Of a DNA stretch of 64,000 bases, positions 8,548 through 17,010 are shown piece by piece. The translations under genes were made by a program, and so were the position numbers. The DNA comes from Variovorax sp. HW608 (lineage in GTDB: Bacteria; Pseudomonadota; Gammaproteobacteria; Burkholderiales; Burkholderiaceae_C). The notes under the pieces were generated by a model, which worked only from the letters and a program-made list of their open reading frames with translations, did not search any database and had not been told where the DNA came from. Each line of letters begins with the position of its first letter. Position 1 is the first letter of the stretch. The stretch covers positions 6,846,229 to 6,910,228 of the forward strand of contig NZ_LT607803.1 in the NCBI RefSeq assembly GCF_900090195.1, written 5' to 3'.

Positions 8548-9689
8548 GCGGTCTTCGGTGTGTAGGCGAGCGCCTCGGGGATCGGCAGGTCGGTCGGGGT
8601 GCGTGGCGCTTCGCCGACGCCCTCATCCTTCCAGCGCTTGAGCTGGTAGACCCAGGCGAGCACTTCGGCGACCGCGGTGTAGAGGCCGGCGGGGATCTCG
8701 TCACCGAGGCGCGTGTGCTTGTAGAGCGCGCGCGTGAGCGGCGGGGCTTCGAGCACTGCGACCTTGTGCTGGGCCGCGATCTCGCGGATGCGCTGCGCGA
8801 TCAGGTCGGTGCCCTTGGCGACCACGCGCGGGGCGCGCATGTCGCCGTCGATGTACTTCAGGGCCACCGCGAAGTGCGTCGGGTTCGTCACCACGATGTC
8901 GGCCTTCGGCACCTCGGACATCATCCGGCGCCGCGCGATCGCCTGCTGCTGGCGGCGGATCTGCGCCTTGATCTGCGGATCGCCTTCGCTTTCCTTGTGC
9001 TCCTGGCGCAGGTCCTCGCGCGACATGCGCAGCTTGCGGTAGTAGCTGAAGAGCTGCCATGGCACGTCGATCATCGCCACCAGCAGCAGCGCCGCGGCGA
9101 TCAGCGCACAGTCGCGCGCGATGATCATGATCGTCTGGGGAATCGCGGCGCTCACCGGCAGCGCCATGAGCTGCATCACACCGTCGAGGTCGCCCATGAC
9201 CACGAGCCAGGCGACGCCGCCGATCAGCGCCGACTTCGCGAGCGCCTTGACGAGCTCGACGAGCGACTGCGCGGAAAACATCCGCCCTATGCCTGCGAGC
9301 GGGTCGAGCTTGGTGAAGTCGGGCGCCACCGCCTTGCCCGAGAAGAGCCAGCCGCCGAGCAGCATCGGCGCGACCACCGCGGCGACCACCATCATCACGA
9401 ACAGCGGTGCGATGGCCGTGAGGGCATGCAGCACCATCGATCCGGCCTGCACCATCATCTGCGACGGATCGAACGCCGAGTTGCGCTCGAAGCGCAGGCC
9501 CTTGCGCAGCGCGCTCTCCAGAGTGCCGCCCAGCGACCCGCCGCTGAACCACAGGCCGCCGATGGCGGTGCCCAGCATGACCAGCGTGGTCAGCTCGCGG
9601 GACCGGGCAACGTTGCCTTCTTCGCGCGCCTTCTCCAGGCGCCGCGCAGAGGCAGGTTCCGTTTTTTCGAGATCGCTTTCCTCAGCCAT
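8544..9689 (-). CDS. flhB: flagellar export switch protein FlhB
   Basis: FlhB (381 residues) is the export-apparatus protein whose self-cleavage changes substrate class from rod/hook to filament. Four membrane segments lie between about residues 30 and 215. The cytoplasmic domain holds the autocleavage motif NPTH at 269-272 (IVVTNPTHFAVALKY), followed by the cleaved C-terminal part ending in a Pro-rich tail. The ATG has a GGAG site 5 bases upstream. A separate protein resembling only the cleaved C-terminal part is encoded at 20138-20431. The gene is separated from cheZ by 119 bases that contain a strong hairpin. Confidence 0.97.
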   Translation of the reverse strand: MAEESDLEKTEPASARRLEKAREEGNVARSRELTTLVMLGTAIGGLWFSGGSLGGTLESALRKGLRFERNSAFDPSQMMVQAGSMVLHALTAIAPLFVMMVVAAVVAPMLLGGWLFSGKAVAPDFTKLDPLAGIGRMFSAQSLVELVKALAKSALIGGVAWLVVMGDLDGVMQLMALPVSAAIPQTIMIIARDCALIAAALLLVAMIDVPWQLFSYYRKLRMSREDLRQEHKESEGDPQIKAQIRRQQQAIARRRMMSEVPKADIVVTNPTHFAVALKYIDGDMRAPRVVAKGTDLIAQRIREIAAQHKVAVLEAPPLTRALYKHTRLGDEIPAGLYTAVAEVLAWVYQLKRWKDEGVGEAPRTPTDLPIPEALAYTPKTA

Positions 9690-9770
9690 TCATGCTCCAT
9701 CGAGCATCGGTGAGGACCACCGGCTCGTGGCTGATTATTCGATCCACCGGGCTGGAACAATCGCCCGATC

Positions 9771-9791
9771 AAGGGGGCGAACGCCCCCCTT
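9771..9791 (-). other. strong hairpin between cheZ and flhB
   Basis: An inverted repeat of nine bases (AAGGGGGCG / CGCCCCCTT, with one extra C) with a two-base spacer lies just downstream of the cheZ stop. It would form a very stable RNA hairpin at the end of the che genes. There is no following U-run on the minus strand, so it is not a classical rho-independent terminator; attenuation or 3'-end protection is possible. Confidence 0.45.
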
Positions 9792-9808
9792 CTCTCCCAA
9801 TCGGCGAT

Positions 9809-10450
9809 TCAGAACCCCAGGCTCGCGAGAAGGTCGTCGACCTGCGACTGGTCGGTCACCGCGTCGGCGCTGCCGGGCTTGATCTGCGGCCCGTTCAGCA
9901 GGCTGTTGGAGGCGATTTCCTGCCGCTTCTCGGCCGGCGAGTTGTCGATCAGCACCTGCAGCAGTTGCGTCTCGACTTCGTTGACCACTTCCATCATCTT
10001 CTTGATGACCTGGCCGGTCAGGTCCTGGAAGTCCTGCGCCATCAGGATCTCCATGAGCTGCGCGTTGATCGCGCTGGCCTTCTGCGGCACGTCGCCGAGA
10101 TACTCGCGCGTGTCCATCACGAGCTGGCGCGCGTGATCGAGCTCGATCGGGTCCTTGAACCATTCGTCCCAGCGCTGGCTAAGGCCCTTGGCATCCGTTG
10201 CAAGTCCTTCCTGCAAGGGCTGTGCGATGTCGATCGCGTTCAACGCGCGATGCGCCGCCCGTTCCGTGGTTTCCGCCACGTAGTTGAGGCGGTCCCGCGC
10301 ACCGGGAATCGCCTGCGCAGCCTTCTCGACCTGCTTGTCCAGGCCCAGCTCCCGCATGCCTTCGCGCAACTGGCGCGTCAATTGCCCGATGCGGCCCAGC
10401 AACTGCTCGGCGGTGTTCCCGTGATCGTTGTCGATGGAGTGTTCATTCAT
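9809..10450 (-). CDS. cheZ: CheY-P phosphatase CheZ
   Basis: CheZ dephosphorylates CheY-P and so ends the tumble signal. The 213-residue product starts at the ATG at 10450, which has a GGAG site 8 bases upstream; an upstream extension in the same frame has no such site. The helical segment QDFQDLTGQVIKKMMEVV carries the catalytic-Gln region of the long hairpin, and the C-terminal peptide SQVDDLLASLGF is the CheY-binding tail. It follows cheY by 41 bases and ends the che gene run before flhB. Confidence 0.95.
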   Translation of the reverse strand: MNEHSIDNDHGNTAEQLLGRIGQLTRQLREGMRELGLDKQVEKAAQAIPGARDRLNYVAETTERAAHRALNAIDIAQPLQEGLATDAKGLSQRWDEWFKDPIELDHARQLVMDTREYLGDVPQKASAINAQLMEILMAQDFQDLTGQVIKKMMEVVNEVETQLLQVLIDNSPAEKRQEIASNSLLNGPQIKPGSADAVTDQSQVDDLLASLGF

Positions 10451-10491
10451 CTGATTTGCTCCGCGATGCGCGCGACGCGCACCGCAAAAGA

Positions 10492-10884
10492 TCACCTGGC
10501 CGCGAGTTTTTCGAAGATCTTGGTGATCTTCTCTTCGAGGGTGGCCGCGGTGAAGGGCTTGACCACATAGCCGTTCGCACCGGCCTGCGCGGCGGCGACG
10601 ATGTTTTCCTTCTTCGCCTCGGCGGTCACCATCAGCACCGGCAGCTTCGACAGCTCCGGATCGGCGCGGATGTTCTGCAGCATGGTCAGGCCGTCCATGT
10701 TGGGCATGTTCCAGTCCGACACCACGAACCCGAAGCTGCCGCCGCGCAGCTTCTCCAGGCCCGCCGCGCCATCCTCGGCCTCGTCGACGTTGAGGAACTC
10801 GAGTTCCTTCAGAAGGTTGCGCACGATGCGCCGCATGGTCGGGAAATCATCCACGACCAGGATCTTGATGCTCTTGTCAATCAC
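10492..10884 (-). CDS. cheY: chemotaxis response regulator CheY
   Basis: A single receiver domain of 130 residues that, when phosphorylated by CheA, binds FliM and changes motor direction. The GTG at 10884 is chosen because a GGAG site lies 8 bases upstream, the same arrangement as cheZ; a TTG further up overlaps the cheB stop but has no support. Acidic pocket Asp12-Asp13, phosphorylation site Asp57 ([12 protein letters not shown]), the Thr of VTAEA and the Lys of VVKPFT are all present and match enterobacterial CheY numbering. Confidence 0.97.
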   Translation of the reverse strand: MIDKSIKILVVDDFPTMRRIVRNLLKELEFLNVDEAEDGAAGLEKLRGGSFGFVVSDWNMPNMDGLTMLQNIRADPELSKLPVLMVTAEAKKENIVAAAQAGANGYVVKPFTAATLEEKITKIFEKLAAR

Positions 10885-10907
10885 TTCATTTGCTCCAAAG
10901 GTTCGTC

Positions 10908-12002
10908 TCAAACGCGGTTCGTCCGCGCACCGAAGGTGCGCAGGTGGGCCAGCACACGGCGGCTCATCTCTCCCAACGGCGCGACCTCATCGGCTGCGCC
11001 CAATGCAATCGCTTCCTTCGGCATGCCGAAGACCACGCAGCTCGCCTCGTCCTGCGCCAGGGTGTGCGCGCCGGCCTTCTTCATGCGCAAGAGGCCCTCG
11101 GCGCCGTCCTTGCCCATGCCGGTGAGGATCATCCCGATCGCGTTCTTGCCCGCATGCCTGGCGGCCGAATCGAAGAGCACGTCGATCGACGGCCGGTGCC
11201 GGTTCACCGGCGGCTCCTGGTCGAGATGCGCGACATAGTTGGCGCCGCTGCGGGCCAGCGAGAGGTGGTAGGCGCCCGGCGCGATGTAGGCATAGCCCGG
11301 CAGCACGCGCTCGCCGTGCTCGGCCTCCTTGACGGTGATGCGGCACAGGCCGTCCAGCCGCTGCGCGAAGGACCTGGTGAAACCCGCCGGCATGTGCTGC
11401 GCGATGAGCACGGCCGGGCAGTCCGGCGGCAGCGGCTGCAGCACTTCGCGGATCGCCTCGGTGCCGCCGGTCGATGCGCCGATGATGATGAGCTTCTCGG
11501 TACTCAGGAGTGGACTGCGCAGCGGCGCCTCCAGCGCCACCTCGCCCTGCGGCCTCGCCCCCGCGCCGCCGCGTGCCGGCAGCAGCCGCGCGCAAAAGGC
11601 GGTGCGGATCTTGCCAGCAATCAGCTCGGTGTAGTTCAAGAGTCCGTCGCGCACGCCGAGGCGCGGCTTGGTCACGAAGTCGATCGCGCCGAGCTCCAGC
11701 GCGCGCAGCGCGATCTCCGAGCCGCGCTCGGTCAGCGACGAGACCATCACCACCGGCATCGGCCGCAGGCGCATGAGCTTCTCGAGAAACTCCAGGCCAT
11801 CCATGCGCGGCATCTCGACGTCCAGCGTCAGCACGTCGGGGTTGGTCACCTTGATCAGGTCGCGCGCGACCAGCGGATCGGCCGCCGTGCCTACGACCGT
11901 CATGTCGGGCTGGCTGTTGATGATCTCGGTCATCACGCTGCGGATCAGCGCCGAATCGTCGACGCACAGCACCTTGATCTTGTTTGCGTTGTTCGTGCTC
12001 AC
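10908..12002 (-). CDS. cheB: chemoreceptor methylesterase/deamidase CheB
   Basis: CheB removes methyl groups from receptors during adaptation. The GTG at 12002 overlaps the cheD stop (GTGA) and has an AAAGGAAG site, giving 364 residues; the longer open frame upstream lies inside cheD. The N-terminal receiver has Asp61 ([12 protein letters not shown]). A Gly/Pro/Arg-rich linker leads to the catalytic domain, with Ser in [10 protein letters not shown], His in IAQHMPAGF and Asp in [10 protein letters not shown] forming the catalytic triad. The next gene, cheY, starts 23 bases after the stop. Confidence 0.96.
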   Translation of the reverse strand: MSTNNANKIKVLCVDDSALIRSVMTEIINSQPDMTVVGTAADPLVARDLIKVTNPDVLTLDVEMPRMDGLEFLEKLMRLRPMPVVMVSSLTERGSEIALRALELGAIDFVTKPRLGVRDGLLNYTELIAGKIRTAFCARLLPARGGAGARPQGEVALEAPLRSPLLSTEKLIIIGASTGGTEAIREVLQPLPPDCPAVLIAQHMPAGFTRSFAQRLDGLCRITVKEAEHGERVLPGYAYIAPGAYHLSLARSGANYVAHLDQEPPVNRHRPSIDVLFDSAARHAGKNAIGMILTGMGKDGAEGLLRMKKAGAHTLAQDEASCVVFGMPKEAIALGAADEVAPLGEMSRRVLAHLRTFGARTNRV

Positions 12003-12664
12003 CAGCTTCCTTTGTTCTTCGCCAGCAGGCTCGCATCGCCGGCGGCATTGTTGTTGCGCCTCACCGGGCCGGGGCTCGCGCGGGGGCCGGCCAGCTGGCG
12101 AAGCAGCTCGCCCTCCTCCCACTGAATGGATTGCACGTCGGCCTGCCCGCGCAGCCTGCGCACCACGGCCTTGCCGCTCGACGGGATGAAGCACACGCGC
12201 CGCGCGTACGGGCCGCGCAGGTCCTGCGCGGCGACGGCGATGCGCTCGGCGCGCAGATAGCGCAGCACGAAGTCCGCGTTGCGGTCGCCGATGTTGAGCG
12301 TCGTCATGTTGGCGAGCACCGCGCCGCCGCCGAAGACTTTCGCCTGCAGACGCTCGCGCCGCGCGCCGGCGCGCAGCAGCTCGCGGATCAGCACGTCCAT
12401 CGCGTAGGCGCCGTAGCGCATCGACTCGGCCTGGTCGCGCGCGTTCGCATCGCCGTCGTCCGGCAGCATGAAGTGGTTCATGCCGGCCACGCCGTTGTCG
12501 ATGTCGAGGAGGCAGGCCGACACGCACGAGCCCAGCACCGTGGTCAGCACCGTGTCGGTCGTCGTGACGTAGTACTCCGAAGGCAGCAGCTTCACCGCCA
12601 TGCTGCCGACGTCACGGTCGAAGTAGTGGTGACTGGCGACGGAGCCCGGCGCAACGAAGCTCAT
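11999..12664 (-). CDS. cheD: chemoreceptor glutamine deamidase CheD
   Basis: CheD deamidates glutamines of chemoreceptors. The 221-residue protein carries the catalytic Cys47 in [10 protein letters not shown] and His64 in GMNHFMLP. It overlaps cheR upstream and cheB downstream by four bases each, so cheR-cheD-cheB form a coupled adaptation module. The C-terminal 40 residues are Arg/Pro-rich and poorly conserved in appearance. Confidence 0.95.
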   Translation of the reverse strand: MSFVAPGSVASHHYFDRDVGSMAVKLLPSEYYVTTTDTVLTTVLGSCVSACLLDIDNGVAGMNHFMLPDDGDANARDQAESMRYGAYAMDVLIRELLRAGARRERLQAKVFGGGAVLANMTTLNIGDRNADFVLRYLRAERIAVAAQDLRGPYARRVCFIPSSGKAVVRRLRGQADVQSIQWEEGELLRQLAGPRASPGPVRRNNNAAGDASLLAKNKGSW

Positions 12665-13503
12665 GCAGGCACCGCCTTCGCAACGCCGCGCGCCAGCTCA
12701 TAGACCGTGTGGCCCAGCGGCTTGAAGGTCTGGTTGACGAGCGACGCATTCTCCGAATGCCCGGCGAACAGCAGACCGCCCAGCTTGAGCAGCGGCGCGA
12801 AGCGGTCGAGCACCTTGTTCTGCGTCGGCTTGTCGAAATAGATCATCACGTTGCGGCAGAAGATCGCATCCACCGGCTCCTTCACCGACCATGACGGGTC
12901 GAGCAGGTTGAGCCGCGAGAACTTCACCATCGCCGCCACCTCGGGCCGCACGCGGACCTTGCCCGCGTTGGCGCCGGTGCCCTTGTTGAAGAAGCGCCGC
13001 AGCCGCTCGGGCGACAGGCGGCCGACCTGTTCGGCGGTGAACACGCCCGCCTCGCCCTTGGCCAGCACCGCGGTGTCGATGTCGGTCGCGATCACCTTGG
13101 CGGAGCCGGCGCGCGCGCCGAGCGCCTCTATCAGCGTGATCGCGATCGAGTAGGGCTCCTCGCCGGTCGAGGCCGCCGCGCACCAGACGGTGACCGGCTG
13201 CTGCGCCTTGCGCACATGCTCGGCCAGCACCGGGAAGTGGTGCGCCTCGCGGAAGAAGGAGGTCAGGTTCGTGGTAAGCGAATTGATGAACGACTGCCAC
13301 TCGTCGCCGTCCTGCCGCGATTCGAGCAGCTCCAGGTAGGCCGCGAATTCCGGCAGTCGAAGTTCGCGCAGCCGCCGCGAGAGCCGGCTGTAGACCATCT
13401 GTCGCTTCTGCTCGCCAAGGGCGATGCCTGCGCGCCGATGGATCAGCGTGCGGACTTTCGCGAAGTCGCTGTCGGTGAAGAGGAATTCGGTGTTCACTGC
13501 CAT
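12661..13503 (-). CDS. cheR: chemoreceptor methyltransferase CheR
   Basis: CheR methylates receptor glutamates using S-adenosylmethionine. The 280-residue protein has the N-terminal helical domain (FAKVRTLIHRRAGIAL) and the SAM-binding domain with CAAASTGEEPYSIA and IFCRNVMIYF. The family's beta-subdomain that binds the receptor pentapeptide should lie in the C-terminal half; two receptors in this window carry such a pentapeptide (see 55558 and 57287). No ribosome site is evident before the ATG; a sigma-28-like sequence lies immediately upstream. Confidence 0.96.
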   Translation of the reverse strand: MAVNTEFLFTDSDFAKVRTLIHRRAGIALGEQKRQMVYSRLSRRLRELRLPEFAAYLELLESRQDGDEWQSFINSLTTNLTSFFREAHHFPVLAEHVRKAQQPVTVWCAAASTGEEPYSIAITLIEALGARAGSAKVIATDIDTAVLAKGEAGVFTAEQVGRLSPERLRRFFNKGTGANAGKVRVRPEVAAMVKFSRLNLLDPSWSVKEPVDAIFCRNVMIYFDKPTQNKVLDRFAPLLKLGGLLFAGHSENASLVNQTFKPLGHTVYELARGVAKAVPA

Positions 13504-13512
13504 CTTGCACGT

Positions 13513-13540
13513 ATATCGGCAGCAACCCCCCCGAGATTTA
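13513..13540 (-). promoter_or_regulatory. possible sigma-28 promoter before cheR
   Basis: The minus strand reads TAAA (13540-13537), a 16-base spacer and GCCGATAT (13520-13513). The sigma-28 consensus is TAAA-N15-GCCGATAA, so the spacer is one base long and the last base differs. The -35 element overlaps the stop codon of the HDOD gene, and transcription would begin only 2-4 bases before the cheR ATG, giving an almost leaderless message. That makes it doubtful despite the good -10 match. Confidence 0.35.
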
Positions 13541-14866
13541 GGCCGTCTCGATCGCGCTGGCCTCCTGCGACCAGACCATTGCCGACAGGTGCGCCGCGTT
13601 GACCTGGCCCGCGCTGACGAACAGCGCCTCCGCCAGGCGCGGGGCGTCGCCGTTGTCGGTCTCGCAGGCTTCGACCAGCGACAGGAAGGGTGCGTACACG
13701 CCCTCGCGCGACAGGATCGCCTGCTGCACCGACTCGGTCAGCTGAACCTTCTCCAGCACCTCTTTCATCGGCACGCCGAGCAGCCGGTCGATGAGCGAGA
13801 ACATGCCGACCACGAAGAGGTTGTCCGATTCGCTCGCGGGCAGCATGCCCTGCCCCATCAGCTCGACGAAACGGCCGCGCATGATCGCGCGCTTCATCAT
13901 GAAATGGGAGCTCGCGCGATTGCTGGTCGCCAGCAGCAGCGAAAGCCAGCGGAAGAGCGGCTGGTAGCCGAGCATCGCCACGGCGTGCCGCAGCGAAGTG
14001 ACCTCCACTCCCACGCCGATCGCCGGCGAATTGATGTGACGCAGCAAGCGGTAGGTGAGCGCGACATCGCGCTTGAGCGCGGCCTCGATGGAACGCACGT
14101 TCTCGTTGCGCTTGAGCATCTGCATCAGCCGCACGATCAGGATCGACTCGGGCTGCAGCTCGCCGACCTCCTTCACCGGGGGCGCTTGCCGGCCCTCGAC
14201 GAGCACATCGACGCACTGCTCCGCACAGGCCTCGAAGTCGTCCCAGCCGTTCATGCGTGTCGCGACGAGCTGGATCGGCGCGCGGCCGGTCGGCTCGCCC
14301 TTGCGCGCCTCGGTGATCAGGGCCGGGTCGCCTGCACCGACGTCGAGGTGGGTGACGATTTCCAGCAGCTCCGGGTCCTGCGGCAGCGTCTTCGGATCGC
14401 GCAGCATGAAGCCGAAGCCCTGCTCGCGCAGGAACAGCAGCATCGAGCGCGTGTCGGGATCGGCGAGATCGTCCATGCCCATGCACAGCACCACGTTTTC
14501 CGGTGGGAGCCCCTGGAGTTCGTTGAGGAACAGTGCATCGACCGTGACGTCGAGGTAGACGGCCAGCCGCCCGAGCCGCCAGCCCTTGGGCGGGTTGAGG
14601 TGCTTCGCGATGCACTCGACCAGCGCCCTGCAGCGCGCGGACGCATCGGCGCCGCCGCTTGCATCGCGCCAGGCGAAGCGCAGGCCCTGCACGCGCATCT
14701 GCGCATCGAGCTGCAGCGCGTAGCTCACGTAGCCCTTGGCCTGCGCCTCTTCCAGCAGCGCAGCTTCCGGCGAGGCTTCCGATGCACCTGGCGCCACGGC
14801 TCTCACCAGCTCGTCGACCGCGACCTCCCCCTTCGATCCGGGGCGGCGAAAGAAGTCAAAACGCAT
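13538..14866 (-). CDS. HDOD-domain protein with a degenerate EAL-like N-terminus
   Basis: The 442-residue product starts at the ATG at 14866 with a GGAG site upstream; a GTG 24 bases earlier lacks one. The N-terminal ~200 residues resemble an EAL phosphodiesterase fold (YVSYALQLDAQMRVQGLRFAW, LGRLAVYLDVTVDALF) but show no EAL catalytic motif. The second half is an HDOD domain (RDVALTYRLLRHINSPAIG, SLRHAVAMLGYQPLFRWLSL). This matches the YuxH-type signalling proteins, which are thought not to hydrolyse c-di-GMP. It occupies the place between cheA and cheR usually held by cheW. A role in c-di-GMP or motility control is inference. Confidence 0.85.
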   Translation of the reverse strand: MRFDFFRRPGSKGEVAVDELVRAVAPGASEASPEAALLEEAQAKGYVSYALQLDAQMRVQGLRFAWRDASGGADASARCRALVECIAKHLNPPKGWRLGRLAVYLDVTVDALFLNELQGLPPENVVLCMGMDDLADPDTRSMLLFLREQGFGFMLRDPKTLPQDPELLEIVTHLDVGAGDPALITEARKGEPTGRAPIQLVATRMNGWDDFEACAEQCVDVLVEGRQAPPVKEVGELQPESILIVRLMQMLKRNENVRSIEAALKRDVALTYRLLRHINSPAIGVGVEVTSLRHAVAMLGYQPLFRWLSLLLATSNRASSHFMMKRAIMRGRFVELMGQGMLPASESDNLFVVGMFSLIDRLLGVPMKEVLEKVQLTESVQQAILSREGVYAPFLSLVEACETDNGDAPRLAEALFVSAGQVNAAHLSAMVWSQEASAIETA

Positions 14867-14943
14867 TGCAAGTGTCTCCGTCAAATTCACAGGTCACGCA
14901 CCCGGTCGCGACCGGGTGCACGGGGCAATTGCATGAGGGACGC

Positions 14944-16995
14944 TCAGGCTTCGATGGCCGTCATCCTCGACGCGCCGGCCAGCGCCGCGGCGCTGGCGGC
15001 CTGCGCGCGCTGGATGCGCGGCATCGCGCCGACGTCGATGATGAAAGCCACGCTGCCGTCGCCGAGGATGGTGGCCGCCGAGATGCCGGGCACCTTGCGG
15101 TAGTTGGTCTCGAGGTTCTTCACCACTACCTGGTGCTGGCCGAGCAATTCGTCCACGAGCAGCGCGAAGCGCGCGTCGTCGGCCTGCACGATCACGAGGA
15201 TGGCCTGAGTCGGGTTCACCTGCGCGCCCGCCACGTCGAACACGCGATGCAGCTCGATCAGCGGCAGGTATTCGCCGCGCACCTTGATGACATGGCCGTC
15301 GCTGGTGATCGAATGCAAGTGCTCCGGCAGCGGCTGCAGCGACTCGATCACGTAGGACAGCGGCAGGATGTAGGCCTCGCTGCCGACCTTGACCGACATG
15401 CCGTTGAGGATCGCGAGCGTCAGCGGCAGCACGATGCGGGTGGTCGTTCCGTAGCCGCCGCGCGACTGGATCTCGACATGGCCGCCCATTTCCTGGATGT
15501 TGCGCTTGACCACGTCCATGCCGACGCCGCGGCCCGAGATGTCGGTCACCTGCTCGGCAGTCGAGAAGCCCGGTGCGAAGATCAGTTGCCAGACTTCCTC
15601 GTCGGGCATCGACTCGCTCACCGCGAGCCCCTGCTGCATGGCCTTGGCGAGGATCTTCTCGCGGTTCAGGCCCCCGCCGTCGTCGCTGACCTCGATCACG
15701 ATGTTGCCGCCGTGATGCTGCGCGGACAGCAGCAGCTGACCGGTCGATTCCTTGCCCTTGGCGAGGCGGACCTCGGGCGTCTCGATGCCGTGGTCGAGGC
15801 TGTTGCGCACGAGGTGCGTGAGCGGATCGACGATGCGCTCGATCAGGCCCTTGTCGAGTTCGGTCTCCTTACCGAAAGTGTCGAGACGCACCTGCTTGCC
15901 GAGCTTGGCGCTCACGTCGCGGATCACGCGCGGGAAGCGGCTGAAGACGTAGTCCATCGGCATCATGCGAATGGACATGACCGATTCCTGCAGGTCGCGC
16001 GCATTGCGCTCCAGATGGCCCAGGCCGCTCAGGAAACGCTCGTAGGCCACCGGGTCGAGCATTGTCGCGGCCTGCGTGAGCATCGATTGCGTGATGACCA
16101 GTTCGCCCACGAGATTGATGAGCTGGTCGACCTTCTCGACGTCCACGCGGATCGAGCTCGATTCCTTCGCGGCCGCTGCTGCGGCGGCGGGTGCCGGAGC
16201 CGAGGCCTGGACCCGCACGGGTTCGGCGGGCGACGACGCGGCCGCGGCCGTGGCGGGCGCGGCGGCGACGGGCTCGGCCGCGGTGGCAGGCGCCCCGGAC
16301 TCGCGCGCGATGTCGATCTGCGATTCGTCGATGACGAAGCAGCACACCGCGATGATCTCGTCGGGCTCGCAGGTGGTGTCGAGCATCACGGTCAACTGGT
16401 CGTTGCTGCGCGTGCGCGAGACGATCTTGCCGAGGTTGGCCAGCTCGTCCGCGAGCAGGTCGCACTCGCTGTCCGACAGGCGGCTCAGGCGGATGCGCAG
16501 CGCCGCGCCTGAAGCGGACATCTCGGATGCCTCGGGCGCGGGCGCGGCGGCCACCGCGGGCGCCGGTGCGGGCGCAGGTGCAGATGCCGGCGCGAGGGCC
16601 TTGCCGTCGGCAGTCTCGAGCGCGAGTTTCTGAAGCACGGCGCAGATATGCGCCACCATGTCAGGGTCGGGCTCTTTGCCCGCCTGGTAGGCAGTGACTT
16701 GTTCTTGCAAGGCGTCCTTCGTTTCCAAAAAGGCGTCGATCATGGGAGCGCAGAGGCGAAGCTGGCCATGGCGTGCCCGGTCCAGGAGGGTCTCCAGCAG
16801 ATGCGTCGTCTCGGTCAACGCGGTGAAGCCGAAGGTGGCCGCGCCGCCCTTGATCGAATGGGCTGCGCGAAAGATGGCGTTGAGCTGCTCGTTGTCGGGC
16901 GAGTCCATGTCCAGCTCGAGGAGCAGTTGCTCCATCTCGGCCAGAAGCTCGATCGCTTCGACAAAGAATGCCTGGGAAAACTGACTGAGGTCCAT
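14944..16995 (-). CDS. cheA: chemotaxis histidine kinase CheA
   Basis: CheA (683 residues) passes receptor signals to CheY and CheB by phosphotransfer. Order of domains: Hpt with His46 (FRAAHSIKGGAATFGF), an Ala/Pro-rich linker, a P2-like domain (about 165-235), a second Ala-rich linker, dimerisation helices (VDQLINLVGELVITQSML), the ATPase domain with N box HLVRNSLDHGIE, G1 box SDDGGGLN and G2 box ISGRGVGMDVV, and a C-terminal CheW-like domain. It follows motB by 15 bases. The linkers are unusually long and Ala-rich but no frame break is seen. Confidence 0.97.
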   Translation of the reverse strand: MDLSQFSQAFFVEAIELLAEMEQLLLELDMDSPDNEQLNAIFRAAHSIKGGAATFGFTALTETTHLLETLLDRARHGQLRLCAPMIDAFLETKDALQEQVTAYQAGKEPDPDMVAHICAVLQKLALETADGKALAPASAPAPAPAPAVAAAPAPEASEMSASGAALRIRLSRLSDSECDLLADELANLGKIVSRTRSNDQLTVMLDTTCEPDEIIAVCCFVIDESQIDIARESGAPATAAEPVAAAPATAAAASSPAEPVRVQASAPAPAAAAAAAKESSSIRVDVEKVDQLINLVGELVITQSMLTQAATMLDPVAYERFLSGLGHLERNARDLQESVMSIRMMPMDYVFSRFPRVIRDVSAKLGKQVRLDTFGKETELDKGLIERIVDPLTHLVRNSLDHGIETPEVRLAKGKESTGQLLLSAQHHGGNIVIEVSDDGGGLNREKILAKAMQQGLAVSESMPDEEVWQLIFAPGFSTAEQVTDISGRGVGMDVVKRNIQEMGGHVEIQSRGGYGTTTRIVLPLTLAILNGMSVKVGSEAYILPLSYVIESLQPLPEHLHSITSDGHVIKVRGEYLPLIELHRVFDVAGAQVNPTQAILVIVQADDARFALLVDELLGQHQVVVKNLETNYRKVPGISAATILGDGSVAFIIDVGAMPRIQRAQAASAAALAGASRMTAIEA

Positions 16996-17010
16996 GTGGG
17001 TGTTTCGCTG

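Noticed and set aside
3995..8565. Very long plus-strand open frames (846 and 719 codons) opposite flhF and flhA
   Set aside because: They are antisense shadows of GC-rich genes, full of Arg/His/Ala with no family pattern. The minus-strand genes flhF and flhA are unmistakable.
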